From the NCBI GenBank assembly GCA_011316305.1, contig SAUG01000101.1, positions 1 through 64,000 on the forward strand: a DNA stretch of 64,000 nt, given 5' to 3'. The notes under the pieces were generated by a model that made no database searches, was not told the origin of the DNA, and worked only from the letters and a program-made list of their open reading frames with translations. The translations under genes were made by a program, and so were the position numbers. Source of the stretch: Rusavskia elegans (lineage: Eukaryota; Ascomycota; Lecanoromycetes; Teloschistales; Teloschistaceae). Positions 55,256 to 64,000 of the stretch are shown here, in pieces. The first letter of the stretch is position 1, and the number at the start of each line of letters is the position of its first letter.

Positions 55256-56502
55256 TTTATATATTAGTAAGAAAGCTGCTTTTACGGTGTAAATCGCAAG
55301 AGAAGAAGGGAGTGAGTCACAAATATAAGCCATGAGGAAATGCTTGGCAGGGGTCACTCCTATTCTCTGGATCGGACATATCTTAAGCTTTTACATATCT
55401 GACCGCCGTCTTGACGGTCTGATGTGGGAGTTTGACACGTTTTCTTTTGCTTTTCGTCATTCAGTGCGGAGAGCGAGTAGCTCCGTACGCGTAAGTGATC
55501 TGCGGCAGATTTCGTCTCCGTTCTGATATCTACCTTTCCTCGTTGGGAGGCACCATGTCCACATTCACGCTGGTTAAGAAACACCATCGTAGAGGTGCCT
55601 TTAATTCTACGTTCGAGTCCTGGGAATCACGTCCACTGACGCCTTCATTCATCCCATCCTTTGTTTCAAGTTTCGTTTCGGACACATTCATCGTCGCCTT
55701 CCCCATCGATGGTGCAGAAGACTTCCCACATAAAATTTTCACTCGATCATTCCGCAATTGCCTTGAGTAACACACCTCTTCACCAGACAATAACAACGCT
55801 TTCAACCCACCATCAGCTGGAACAACCACACCACCAACACTCCCCAAAAACGAAACAATCATGCTCCTCCTCACCGTCCCCAGCGACGCCGAACAATTCT
55901 CCCTCATCGAAAATATCACCCCATATCGAACGGGTGCGACCTGCGCCTTAACGTCTGCGGCTGCACCAAATCACTCGCCGTACACCGAATCTAGAGCCGC
56001 CGCAACCTTCGCAACGTGCGCACGCACGGCGAAGTGTGCAGTGGAAATGGCAGCTGAATACGCAAAGGAAGGGGCATATCGTGCGTTTTGAGAAGCCGGG
56101 GGTGTAATGAGGGGTGGATTCTGTATGCTATGTATGGGAGCACTGAGGATGGGAATGGGAAGGGGAAGACGTCGGTGCGGAAGTGTGGGGGGATAATGTA
56201 TTAGGGGCTGGTGTATTCCGGAGGAGGTAGTAGATACAAGGTGTTGTTGTAGCGGGTCGGTTTTGATGTTCATGTTCCGGCCAGTGGGTGAATAGAAAGG
56301 GAATAGAAAATCGCACTTTGCGTGTTTGCATAGGTGACTAGCTCAAGCCACAAGAATCTCTCATTCTGAACACAGCTGACCAGATTTCAACATCTCGAAC
56401 AACACCTGTGTAGGTGCAAGGACAAATAAATCAGGACTAACGACATTTTACGATCTCGTTTCCCCCTTGCCAGGCAACAGAGCTGATCTTCAGTTCTGAG
56501 AA
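55256..56502. other. 1.25-kb intergenic DNA
   Basis: Short plus-strand frames (55495-55770, 55661-55951, 55861-56091) overlap in different phases. None has a recognisable domain, though the 76-codon frame at 55861-56091 is Ala-rich and preceded by an A/C-rich leader. I found no firm gene here. Confidence 0.4.
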
Positions 56503-57216
56503 TCATCGCCACATCTTACTCCCTGCAAACTTCCCCTCCCGAAATTCCGCCATAGTCCACATGAAATATCCACGCCAGTGGTTTCCCCCTACCTTCAGGT
56601 TCTCTTCCCCCAGCTTCTCCCCGAGCAACAGACAAACGTCTTTGATTTTCCCAAAGAGTGGGTCAAATTCGGCCGCAAACTCCATAAAAGCATTGACCCG
56701 TATTTCCAGAGTCTTGAGATGTGGACATGATAGGATTTCTTGTAAGGCAGAGCCGGGATTGTGTGATGGGTGTACGATTGGCTGGATGGAGATAATCAGG
56801 TTGGTAATGTGATGTCTCGGTGTCGCAGTCACCGAATCAGAAAGTAGTAACTCGGTTCCAGCTGCAGCCGTACACTCGGATGGTAACGGACGATATTCCA
56901 GGAAGGCGGGAATCTGGGTATCGGAGATAAGAAAGGTATTGCGGCTGTAGAAGAAGCAGTAGCCGTCGGGGTCAAGATCCACTGCGGTAAATCTTTGCAG
57001 AGTATCTTTATGGACTGGATCGACGCTGAAGTCGTGGACACCGGCGAGATTGATAGGAGAGTCTGAGACGAGTAGATAGGATAGGATCTGGTGGCGGATC
57101 TCTGTAGGAAGACCGGTGAAGATTGAGTGTTTAGGCTTGTGGCGGATCTGGGTAGGAAGACGAGAAAAATCCAGGTGCTTAGGCTTTCCGCTCCGCCGTG
57201 AGATCGTTGTTGACAT
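56503..57216 (-). CDS. LPxEIR-type (F-box/2EXR-like) protein, intact member of a local family
   Basis: A single exon encodes 237 residues. The N-terminal IFTGLPTEIRHQILSYLLVSD is the F-box-like or 2EXR-like head found in hundreds of fungal proteins. The remainder follows the usual layout, with a FFYSRNTFLIS segment, TPRHHITNLIISI and LSCPHLKTLEIRV. Residues 11-41 contain a tandem duplication of KPKHxxFxxLPTxIRH, the first copy lacking the QILSYLL continuation, so the original start may be at the second copy. Two relatives lie nearby: a frameshifted copy at 58115-58767 in the same orientation and a heavily decayed copy at about 59686-60226 in the opposite orientation. Members of this class may act as ubiquitin-ligase adaptors, but no Skp1-binding proof is visible. 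The function of this one is unknown. Confidence 0.8.
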   Translation of the reverse strand: MSTTISRRSGKPKHLDFSRLPTQIRHKPKHSIFTGLPTEIRHQILSYLLVSDSPINLAGVHDFSVDPVHKDTLQRFTAVDLDPDGYCFFYSRNTFLISDTQIPAFLEYRPLPSECTAAAGTELLLSDSVTATPRHHITNLIISIQPIVHPSHNPGSALQEILSCPHLKTLEIRVNAFMEFAAEFDPLFGKIKDVCLLLGEKLGEENLKVGGNHWRGYFMWTMAEFREGKFAGSKMWR

Positions 57217-58114
57217 GGTTTAGCTGAGAAGCTGATATATATTATTGAAGACAGGATAGATATCTGATGTCGCATGAAGCCTTCGGGAGCTAAATTAAAG
57301 TGGGACGCTACTACTCTAGTGCTAGCTCGGTGGTGAAAAAGGTTATAAACTCATTCAGGCAAATTTCAACGTCACTCTGCAGATCCTCTTGCACAGAGCT
57401 TCCAGCAATGATTTGATCCTTTCTTGGGGATGTTTCTACGGGGCATCTCCTGATTGTAGTCTGATCTGTTGTCCTATTGGCAATCCTCGTTCCAAATCTT
57501 GATTTGGTACTACAGGTGCAGTGTCAGGCCATTTTCTTGCCCATTGCTAACCAATACTGGCGCAAGAAGACTTCCCAAATTTTGCAATACCATCGAGATA
57601 GAATATCAAGGCAAAATGTGTGAATTCAATCAAAGACTCAGGTCTATACGAAGAAACCCTCACACGCTGAACCATGACATCAGGTTAACGACGTTCTCCT
57701 TTATGGGAGTCTGTCCGAAGATTGAAGCACTTTAAAACCAGACATCGACAAGACCATCGAAGCTCAGATACAGCAACCTCATCTGCAGCCTGACACAGTA
57801 CTCACAATTGAAACAAGGCTGGAGGGCTGAAAAACACCAACGACGTCACCACCTTTTCCATGCTGGCGGACGGGCTCTTGAATCTCTTCCGCTGCTGAAT
57901 TGGGTCTTCTCGGAAGGCAAAAGGCTTACACATTTTAATCCAAAACACCATCCAACTACACAATATCTAAACTATGAAAGCCGCTTTCCTCAACCAAACC
58001 ATATCCCCTCACGTTATTCCATCATAATTCAGTCAACGACAACCACCTCTACATACGCTATCGAGGTACCCTTCGGACAGGAATCTACTGCGTGTGGCCT
58101 AAGATTCGAGGAAA
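57217..58114. other. 0.9-kb intergenic DNA
   Basis: Short plus-strand frames at 57469-57735 and 57808-58128 lack recognisable features. The region includes the promoter of the intact family member and the 3' end of its decayed neighbour. Confidence 0.45.
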
Positions 58115-58767
58115 TCACCACCTCCTAAGACCATTACAGTCTTCCTCTTTTAAATCAGCCATACCCCAGATGAAAATCGTACGTTTGACGCTTCCCTTAA
58201 CCTTCACCCTCTCTGCTCCCAGCTTTTTCCCGAGCTCTATACAAACATCTTGAATTAGTCTAAATAGCCTATAGAACTCGCCTACATCGTCGAAGTCCCA
58301 ACTATCAGTCCGAATCTCCAGGGTCTTGAGAGAGGAACACGAGAGTAGTGCGTATAGCGCTGGACCGGCCTCATCACTTTCGATGGACACGATTAGCTTG
58401 GTGATGTGATGTCGCGGGGTCGCAATTGCGTTGTCAGGCTGTGAATCCTCAGTAGCGGCTGTAACAGTGATACCAGTAGGACGATAATCCAGGAACGCAG
58501 GTATTTGCGAATAGGGAATGCGGAAGGTGTTATAGCGATAGAAAAAGCGACATCCGGAGGGTATAAGGTCGATCACCGGAAATCTCCTCAGAGTGCCTTC
58601 GATAAGTGATTTGACGCTGGGGCTTTATAGTAGATACCGCCGGTAAAGTCGATATGGTAATCTGTAACGAGAAGATAGAATAGGATCTCGTCGCGGATCT
58701 CTAGGGGGAGGCGGAAGAAACGAAAGAGTTTGGGCTTATAGCCTTGCGATATGGTTATTGCTGACAT
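58115..58767 (-). pseudogene. Frameshifted paralogue of the 56503-57216 gene
   Basis: The ATG at 58767 opens a frame reading MSAITISQGYKPKLFRFF, then LPLEIRDEILFYLLVTD, which matches the head of the intact neighbour. Near 58630 a one-base deletion (or two-base gain) shifts the frame. The second part continues from VKSLIEGTLRRFPVIDLIP through FFYRYNTFRI, YSQIPAFLDYRP, TPRHHITKLIVSI and LLSCSSLKTLEIRTDSW to the stop at 58115. Apart from that single shift the coding potential is intact, so the lesion is young or a sequencing error. No intron fits at the junction. Confidence 0.8.
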
Positions 58768-59659
58768 CGTTTAGCCGAGAAGCTAGGATGGTTCCTTCCC
58801 GGTGGTGGGTGACAGGAATTTATATGTTGCCTGGCTTCTTTTACTGGGAATTGCCCATATCAGGTCTCTTGGAGCAACTATCCGTTGATTGAAATAGTGT
58901 TCGAATGGCGAGTATCCTCTCTTCAATTCCAAAAAGAAAGATTGCAGATGACGGTACAGAGTCTTCCCAACTGCAGAACGGTGGGAAGTTGGACTCGAGG
59001 ATGATAATTTGAGAATGTAGTGTCAGACACAAGGATACAACGCGCACCTCCCGACCTATACCCGCTGTTGTGAATTTTCGGGATCTCTGAGATACAGCAG
59101 GGAATCGTGTCTCTTTAAGAACTTATTGAGCAGCTAGAGAGACTGTTCCTTGAGGAGTGGTCCCGGCATTCAAGCTTTGCACGTGTACGAAGAGCCATAC
59201 GATAATTGGACTCTGATGCTTTAATGACGGTTAGACAGGGATGCCCGGCTTGTTGGAAATCTTTACTGTGTCACACTCCAGTTGAGTCCCTTGAAGCGTT
59301 GCTCGATCTAGTCTTGAGCTTTGCCAGCTAATACCTTACGCTGGACAATCGGTCCAAGCCAGTCGCTTGCCTTTCCTGCTAAATTCGGCCGGAGTTGCAC
59401 TCAGTCGAGGTCGAAGATGATGGGGGTCTTACGCAGCCTTCCATACAAGAAGCGGGGCTTTTTGCGCTGCAGCCTGTGTCACACAAGACAAGGCAGCGAG
59501 ATACCAATGACGTCACCGAGCATCTACATGACCGACAGTCTCGCGCTACGGTTGTATAACGCAAACACATGTCACACTAGCTGGACCACAAAGTTCCCCT
59601 TTCCCATCGAGACTATTCCTTATTGGAACACGCTATCGCCCCCAGCACTAAGGCAAAAC
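58768..59659. other. 0.9-kb intergenic DNA
   Basis: Short overlapping frames only (the longest is a 160-codon plus-strand frame at 59321-59803 that runs into the next pseudogene). Nothing else was supported. Confidence 0.4.
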
Positions 59660-59685
59660 CTCACTTTCTCGATGCCTCCAACACC

Positions 59686-60226
59686 CCCTCCACTTCCCCC
59701 CTCCCCTACGAGATCCGCCAGAAGAATTTCACATCTTATCACCGCCCTTTATCCCATTACCTTCGGCGGCTGGCCCACTCAAGGAAGCCCACTCCCACGC
59801 TGACAAAGATGCAGTGAATATATTCGCCGTGATCGACACCCCGACTCTTCTACACCAGCAACATTTTCCCCACATCCGCCCTCCTCATCCCTTCATTCCT
59901 TACACACACACCACCATCACCCATCAACCCTTCATCGCCTACCAACACTACCAACGGAGCCGCTGTCCTACCACCAAATCAGTGCACAACACACCTATCA
60001 TTAGCCATCGATCTTGACCGCGACAATATCTCCGATTGCCTCCGGCTTCTCCTATCGTGTCCTTCTCTCAAAAAGATCGATCTCTTGATTGACACGTTCT
60101 ATGAAAGTGTGTGCGGACTGGGGAAGAAGTTGGGGGGCGATGAGGGATTGAGTGTGGAGCTGAGTTGGTTGTCTGATAAGACGAGGTGGAGGATGGAGGA
60201 TCTTGAAGGGGGGGTGCCGTCGGTGT
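59686..60226 (+). pseudogene. Heavily decayed third paralogue of the LPxEIR family
   Basis: The plus strand carries family pieces in several frames. They are LPYEIRQKN near 59705 (head), DKDAVNIFAVIDTP near 59802-59840 (compare HKDTLQRFTAVDLDP in the intact gene), TPIIS-LAIDLD near 59992, and LLSCPSLKKIDLLIDTFYE then GLGKKLGG near 60040-60145 (compare LSCPHLKTLEIRV and LLGEKLG). At least three frameshifts separate them and the middle part is barely recognisable. Opposite orientation to the other two copies implies an inverted duplication. Confidence 0.65.
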
Positions 60227-60497
60227 GAATGGGGGATGGAGATAGTGCGCTGGGTGTTTGAGATGGCTGTGTGTTGAGACTGGCGGTTTTTGATTGATGG
60301 ACTTGTGACTTGGTGTATCGACAATGGCGACTAAGGCACTATAATTAGATGGATATGTTTGTTATGTCATAAAGTCATAATGGCCGAAATATTTTGAGTT
60401 AAGATACTGACTTTCTTACACTCACTACTGTCGTTGACAAGCGTCCTCAAAGTTCCCTCGCTGTTGCACCTCCATCACACTAGCCACCTCCCCAAAC

Positions 60498-61373
60498 CTA
60501 TCCAAACACCACATCAAAACCCACAACCCATCCCCAAACAACCGCCATCACAATCATCACCGTCCTACCCCCCCCTAGACGCCCTCCACCATCACTCATC
60601 AACCCCTTACAATCCTTCAACGGATTACACTCCGCCACCGCCGCATCCGCCAACGCAACCAACGCCCTCACCCCACCATTCACATACTCAACCCCATACC
60701 CACCCATCCTCGCACTCTGCCAAATCGCAAAGACACTTCTCGCGGCAACAGGTCCAATCACGCTTTGGATCTTCGCAGCAACCGATCCTATACATCCGTA
60801 GCCTCAATCAGCACTCGAGCCTTCACGGAAAACGAAGAAGATATCAACATACCAGCACGGACACCCACAACCCCAAAACCCAACGCCTCCAGCGCCGGCA
60901 ACGAAAGGATCTCCGGGGCGAAAAACCCGATCGCACTAGCAAGGTAGAAAGCCGCTTTCCAAGGGTGGGCTTTGACCCAGGTCTCGATGTCGGAAGCCAC
61001 TTGATCGAGATGGAGCTCTAGTGCCTTGACTTTGGCGAGCTCGAGGGCTTTTCCGAGTGACCAGTCGCCTAGTGAAGTATCGTGGATGACGAGGTCGGTG
61101 GGCATTGTTGATATTCCATCCTTCACTGAGAGCAGGATTTCTTGAGGTGCTGTCTTGTGGTCTTTAATGGTTTGAGTGAGTTCGTTGGCTTGTTGCAATA
61201 CTGCTTGGGGTCCTTGAGAGGATAGCTCGGTCGATAGCGCTGCGAGTGTGAGTTGGCTGGTGTTTAATGGCTTTGGATTTAGAGGATGTACCTGAAGTTT
61301 GCTTGCCATGGTCCGCGAAAGCACGCGCCATTACGGCTTGGATGGATAATGCAATAATGATGATGATGTTCAT
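60498..61373 (-). CDS. IFI6/IFI27 (ISG12)-like membrane protein
   Basis: The core is two exons, ending 60853 and resuming at 60787 across a 65-bp intron. They give GFGVVGVRAG-SVAAKIQSVIGPVAARSVFAIWQSARMGGYG, the glycine-rich two-helix block of the IFI6/IFI27 family (PF06140). It is preceded by WVKAHPWKAAFYLASAIGFFAPE. For the N-terminus I prefer an ATG at 61373 encoding MNIIIIIALSIQA, a short signal-type segment, spliced by a 43-bp intron (61334-61292) to VHPLNPKPL, giving 255 residues. The alternative is an unspliced start at 61309 (MASKLQVHPL, 248 residues). Family members in animals are mitochondrial or ER membrane proteins linked to apoptosis. Fungal homologues are common and uncharacterised. 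The antisense frame of 195 codons at 60434-61021 is a shadow of this gene. Confidence 0.75.
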
Positions 61374-61976
61374 TTTCGCGCTGGACGAGTAGAGCTTTCG
61401 GAGGTTGTAAGAGATGAAGTTGAGAGTGAGTGAGTGAGTGAAAGCCGAGTGATTCGTGTACAGGCGGGGTATGTTTGTCCAACATTCACAGCCTTAAGGG
61501 TCGGCGAATCAACGGTGAGAGTGGGCTCAAATGGGCAGCTGCATGACGCCTCATTAATTTATGACCAATCAGAGTAAATCTCAACATCAACAGAAAGGTG
61601 GTCTCTGCATAACTCGGACATCGACGAAGCTAAATTGTACGCCAATGAGATGTTCACAACCCTATGTTGTAGGGATTGCTGGAATGGGTCTAGGACATAA
61701 AACAGTGATTCCTTGAAGAGTAGCCGCAATGGTACAGACTGTTCCAGCAAAAAAGTCTTCTTTGTGGAGACTTTTGCATTTCTGTCAGATGACTATATGT
61801 AGTACTGTTTTCTTCAACCAGCACCTGTGCGCCACTGATCATCAAAACGAAGAAAATCTGTACTGCAAGGCCTTTTTCTTCAAGGTGTGTAACGAGTACC
61901 TCCCCCCACGGCTACAATCAACGTATCTAGCTTCGCTACCGCGCAAGGAGTGATTGCCCGATACATATACAGGCCA
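61374..61976. other. Intergenic DNA
   Basis: Nothing beyond short open frames (74 codons at 61729-61953, plus). The sequence should include the promoter of the IFI6/IFI27-like gene. Confidence 0.45.
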
Positions 61977-63453
61977 TTAGCGTTGTGTCGTTCTAGACCG
62001 AGACGACTTGATCCTCAGGATCACGATCCCGCCCGAAAGCAACAGACAATTAACTGAGATATACAACGAAAAGAAAGTAAGAATTCCATGATAGATGGAA
62101 GAGAGCATTCCAACAATGAAAGATATCGTCGACATAATCCAGAAAATCGTAGGACCAGAATAACAATTCGTTGCGGTCAAACCTGGAATTGGGACCCATA
62201 TGGCCAACCATGAAATAGCTGTCTTCTTAATCATATTTGACCTCCTGCCAATTTCCGCAATCCTATTACGAATGACAATAAGGACGTATATTATCAGCGC
62301 GAGCGATCCTAGGATAAAAAAGACCCCTACAAAGTCGAAAAGAAGTAGATGTAGATCTCGAAACCTCGTGTTCATAGCCAGTAAACTTGCCGACAGCGAA
62401 AGAGGGAGGAAGATGGTAGCCAGCTGCGTCAGTCTCTTGACACCTTGTGACTCATATACATCCAGCGTATCACGATATGCCATCCAAGCGCTTTCGTAGC
62501 GTTGCGTATTATCTCGGCTTATTTGGGCTAACTGAGTGCTTGATGCGCTGACTTCGAGCAAGTATTCGGCAAGAGTTGTTGGTACTGCATTTAGGAATTC
62601 GAGTTCAAGGTTGTCTATAGTGAGTCTAGTCATTGCGACCAGCTGATCAACGTGCTTGCAATACTCGGTGCAGTTGCGTATTCGAGCGATCGTCTGCGGC
62701 ACATCGGTTTTACCGCGATACAGCAGCTCATGGCTTGTTGAAGGGAACGTCCTGTAGCAGACGTCTGTCAATCTTTCTATATGAAGTTGAGACAGCGCTA
62801 GGAGCAGTAGCTTGACAAAGACAATGCGAAGGCGGGCAGAGCTTTGTGGAGTAGCCTGCTGATAGGAAGCTGCGAAGACGGGGCCTAGTGCCTTGTACTC
62901 CGGAGGACGTTCGTAAAGGACTGTATTGGAATCAGCTAGTGCTAGCAGATAGAACGAGGAAGCTCTCACCAAGTAGCCTATCCCCAGGAATGCTTTTGCA
63001 AGTGAACAGTGAAACTTTAGGGCCTTGGTCCAGACTGTCGTATTGCTTTTCGACCAGAGGGTCGCAACACGGGACGTAGAGAGGGTTCCACTCGGGCGTC
63101 GGAATCGTCTCTCCTGCCCATTGCGACCGCAAGCCGCTTTTAGATAGTCGTGGTGATTCTGGCTTAACACCGGGCGCTTTGTGGAACAGTGGTTGAAGGT
63201 AATCCTCTAGCTGAGGGGTGACTTCTCCTGCAACGTAGTCGTAGATTCGTGCATGGCCGTCAGCAAGATCCGGAATACTGAGTAGAACTTGTTCAACATC
63301 ATTGGTTTCGGACGGCACAAGATCGAGATGGCGCTGAACAGCTGCATCGCCGTGCAAGGAAATATCTGTGATGTGTAGCCAGCACTTTGGTGCGATGTCA
63401 GCGAGAGGTATCGTTGTACTAGCTGTGGCTTCTAAGTTCGCGTCACTGGTCAT
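61977..63453 (-). CDS. CorA-like membrane protein (fungal Mg2+ transporter-like family)
   Basis: Two exons (63453-62970 and 62920-61977) around a 49-bp GT-AG intron predict 475 residues from the Met in MTSDANLEA. The upstream frame stays open to about 63606 without an ATG, so a further 5' exon is possible. The C-terminal part has the CorA signature region. It reads GVKRLTQLATIFLPLSLSASLLAMNTRF, where AMN replaces the GMN of true Mg2+ channels, and is followed by a long hydrophobic segment (LLLFDFVGVFFILGSLALIIYVLIVI). A second hydrophobic pair follows (ISWLAIWVPIPGL and TIFWIMSTISFIVGMLSSIYHGILTFFSLYISVNCLLL), giving about four membrane spans. The N-terminal 300 residues are soluble and helical with a QPLFHKAP-type charged region. 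This class is common in plant-associated fungi, and ion transport by members without GMN is unproven. Confidence 0.75.
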
Positions 63454-63963
63454 ATCTTGAAGTCTTAAAAGTATGGTTCCGCTGGCTACATAACCGGCGG
63501 AGATCGATTTTAAGAGAAGCAGAGCCTTCAATTCGCGAGATTTGCATTTTATGCCTTGCTGCAAGCTGACGCAATCCCACGCCTGACACAAGGCTGAGAA
63601 TGCCAATCAAAAGCCTTTACCAGCCGCCATATGCTGTACAGGCACAGTGTCTCGTTACCCACATTTTGATTGGCGTGATCTCCACGACAGACAGCCTCGC
63701 ACACCCAGAAAAGCATATGGGAACCGGGATACAAGGCTGACACAAACTCGAACGCGTAATCTGGAAAGCCTCGATATCGGCATAACACAATGGCTCACCT
63801 CGGCCAACAAAGAATACCGTATTATCTAGCATATAAGATACTATCTTATGGGCCAAATGTATGTTTTTTCCTCATTTGGAACAGTGTTTTATATAACAAT
63901 ATATCTTATAAGCGGGCGTATATCATAGGTCAGTTAGCAACCTGACTAAGCATCTCGCTGGCG
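63454..63963. other. Upstream region of the CorA-like gene
   Basis: Open minus-strand frames at 63549-63856 could contain a further 5' exon but show no family motif. From about 63830 the DNA becomes AT-richer (ATATAAGATACTATCTTAT, partly palindromic) up to the LTR start. Confidence 0.4.
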
Positions 63964-64000
63964 TGTTACGTCCACGACTCCACAGAGGTTCCCTGGAAGA
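63964..64000 (+). mobile_element. Start of an un-mutated LTR, cut off by the window edge
   Basis: TGTTACGTCCACGACTCCACAGAGG matches the 5' LTR start of element C (23059, TGTTACGTCCACGACTCTATAGAGG) and so the A-E family. CA dinucleotides are intact here. The preceding pentamer TGGCG would be the left target duplication. Only 37 bases are visible. Confidence 0.75.

Noticed and set aside
60434..61021. 195-codon Pro/His/Ser/Thr-rich plus-strand frame
   Set aside because: It is the antisense shadow of the IFI6/IFI27-like gene, whose spliced product has clear family motifs.
1..64000. CRISPR arrays, bacterial operons or prophage
   Set aside because: No regularly spaced short repeats are present. 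Spliceosomal introns and RIP show a fungal nuclear genome.

Overview
The window is nuclear DNA of a filamentous ascomycete (Pezizomycotina). A Dothideomycete is plausible but unproven. The evidence is many short spliceosomal introns of about 45-120 bp with GT-AG ends, fungus-specific families (PTH11-like rhodopsin-domain receptor, LaeA-like and AusD-like methyltransferases, DUF4246, fungal CorA-like protein), and a large AT-rich block carrying a repeat-induced point mutation (RIP) signature. In that block CA/TG dinucleotides are nearly absent and TA is abundant, while CG survives.

Layout. (1) 1-3981 is gene-type DNA. It holds a decayed C-terminal half of a GMC oxidoreductase (1087-2130, minus) and an intact five-exon rhodopsin-domain membrane protein gene (2271-3567, minus). 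(2) 3990-31562 is a single 27.6-kb insertion: a Mutator-like (MULE) DNA transposon with matching terminal inverted repeats, flanked by a perfect 8-bp target duplication (ATAATATA). Its transposase is a RIP fossil. It has been filled by nested Gypsy-type LTR elements, and for most of them I could read a 5-bp target duplication: E with F nested in its LTR, then A, B, and C nested in a solo LTR, then D with solo LTR H nested inside. (3) 31571-64000 is gene-type DNA again.

In the right-hand region, 32407-37981 reads like part of a secondary-metabolism locus: a LaeA-like methyltransferase, a cytochrome P450, an AusD-like methyltransferase and a hotdog thioesterase. No polyketide synthase, NRPS or terpene synthase is visible. 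Further right come a metallophosphoesterase (38501-39540), a secreted pro-protein with a cysteine-rich tail (40400-41555), a DUF4246 protein (43145-45140), a UbiE-type methyltransferase (45489-46310), two more secreted proteins, an APH-type kinase-like protein (51440-53038), a small protein with a perfectly duplicated Cys/His repeat (53963-54397), a tRNA with anticodon GAT (55185-55255), three paralogues of a LPxEIR-type protein in successive stages of decay, an IFI6/IFI27-like protein and a CorA-like membrane protein. The last 37 bases enter an un-mutated LTR of the same family that is RIP-mutated inside the MULE.

Gene models were spliced by eye. For each intron-containing model the exon lengths sum to a multiple of three and the joins restore family motifs. 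All family names come from motif recognition, not from a database search. The most unusual observations are the complete nesting structure with readable target duplications, the division of one LTR family into gag-only and pol-only copies inside one host element, the duplicated Cys/His-repeat protein, and the tRNA-Ile(GAT)-like gene.
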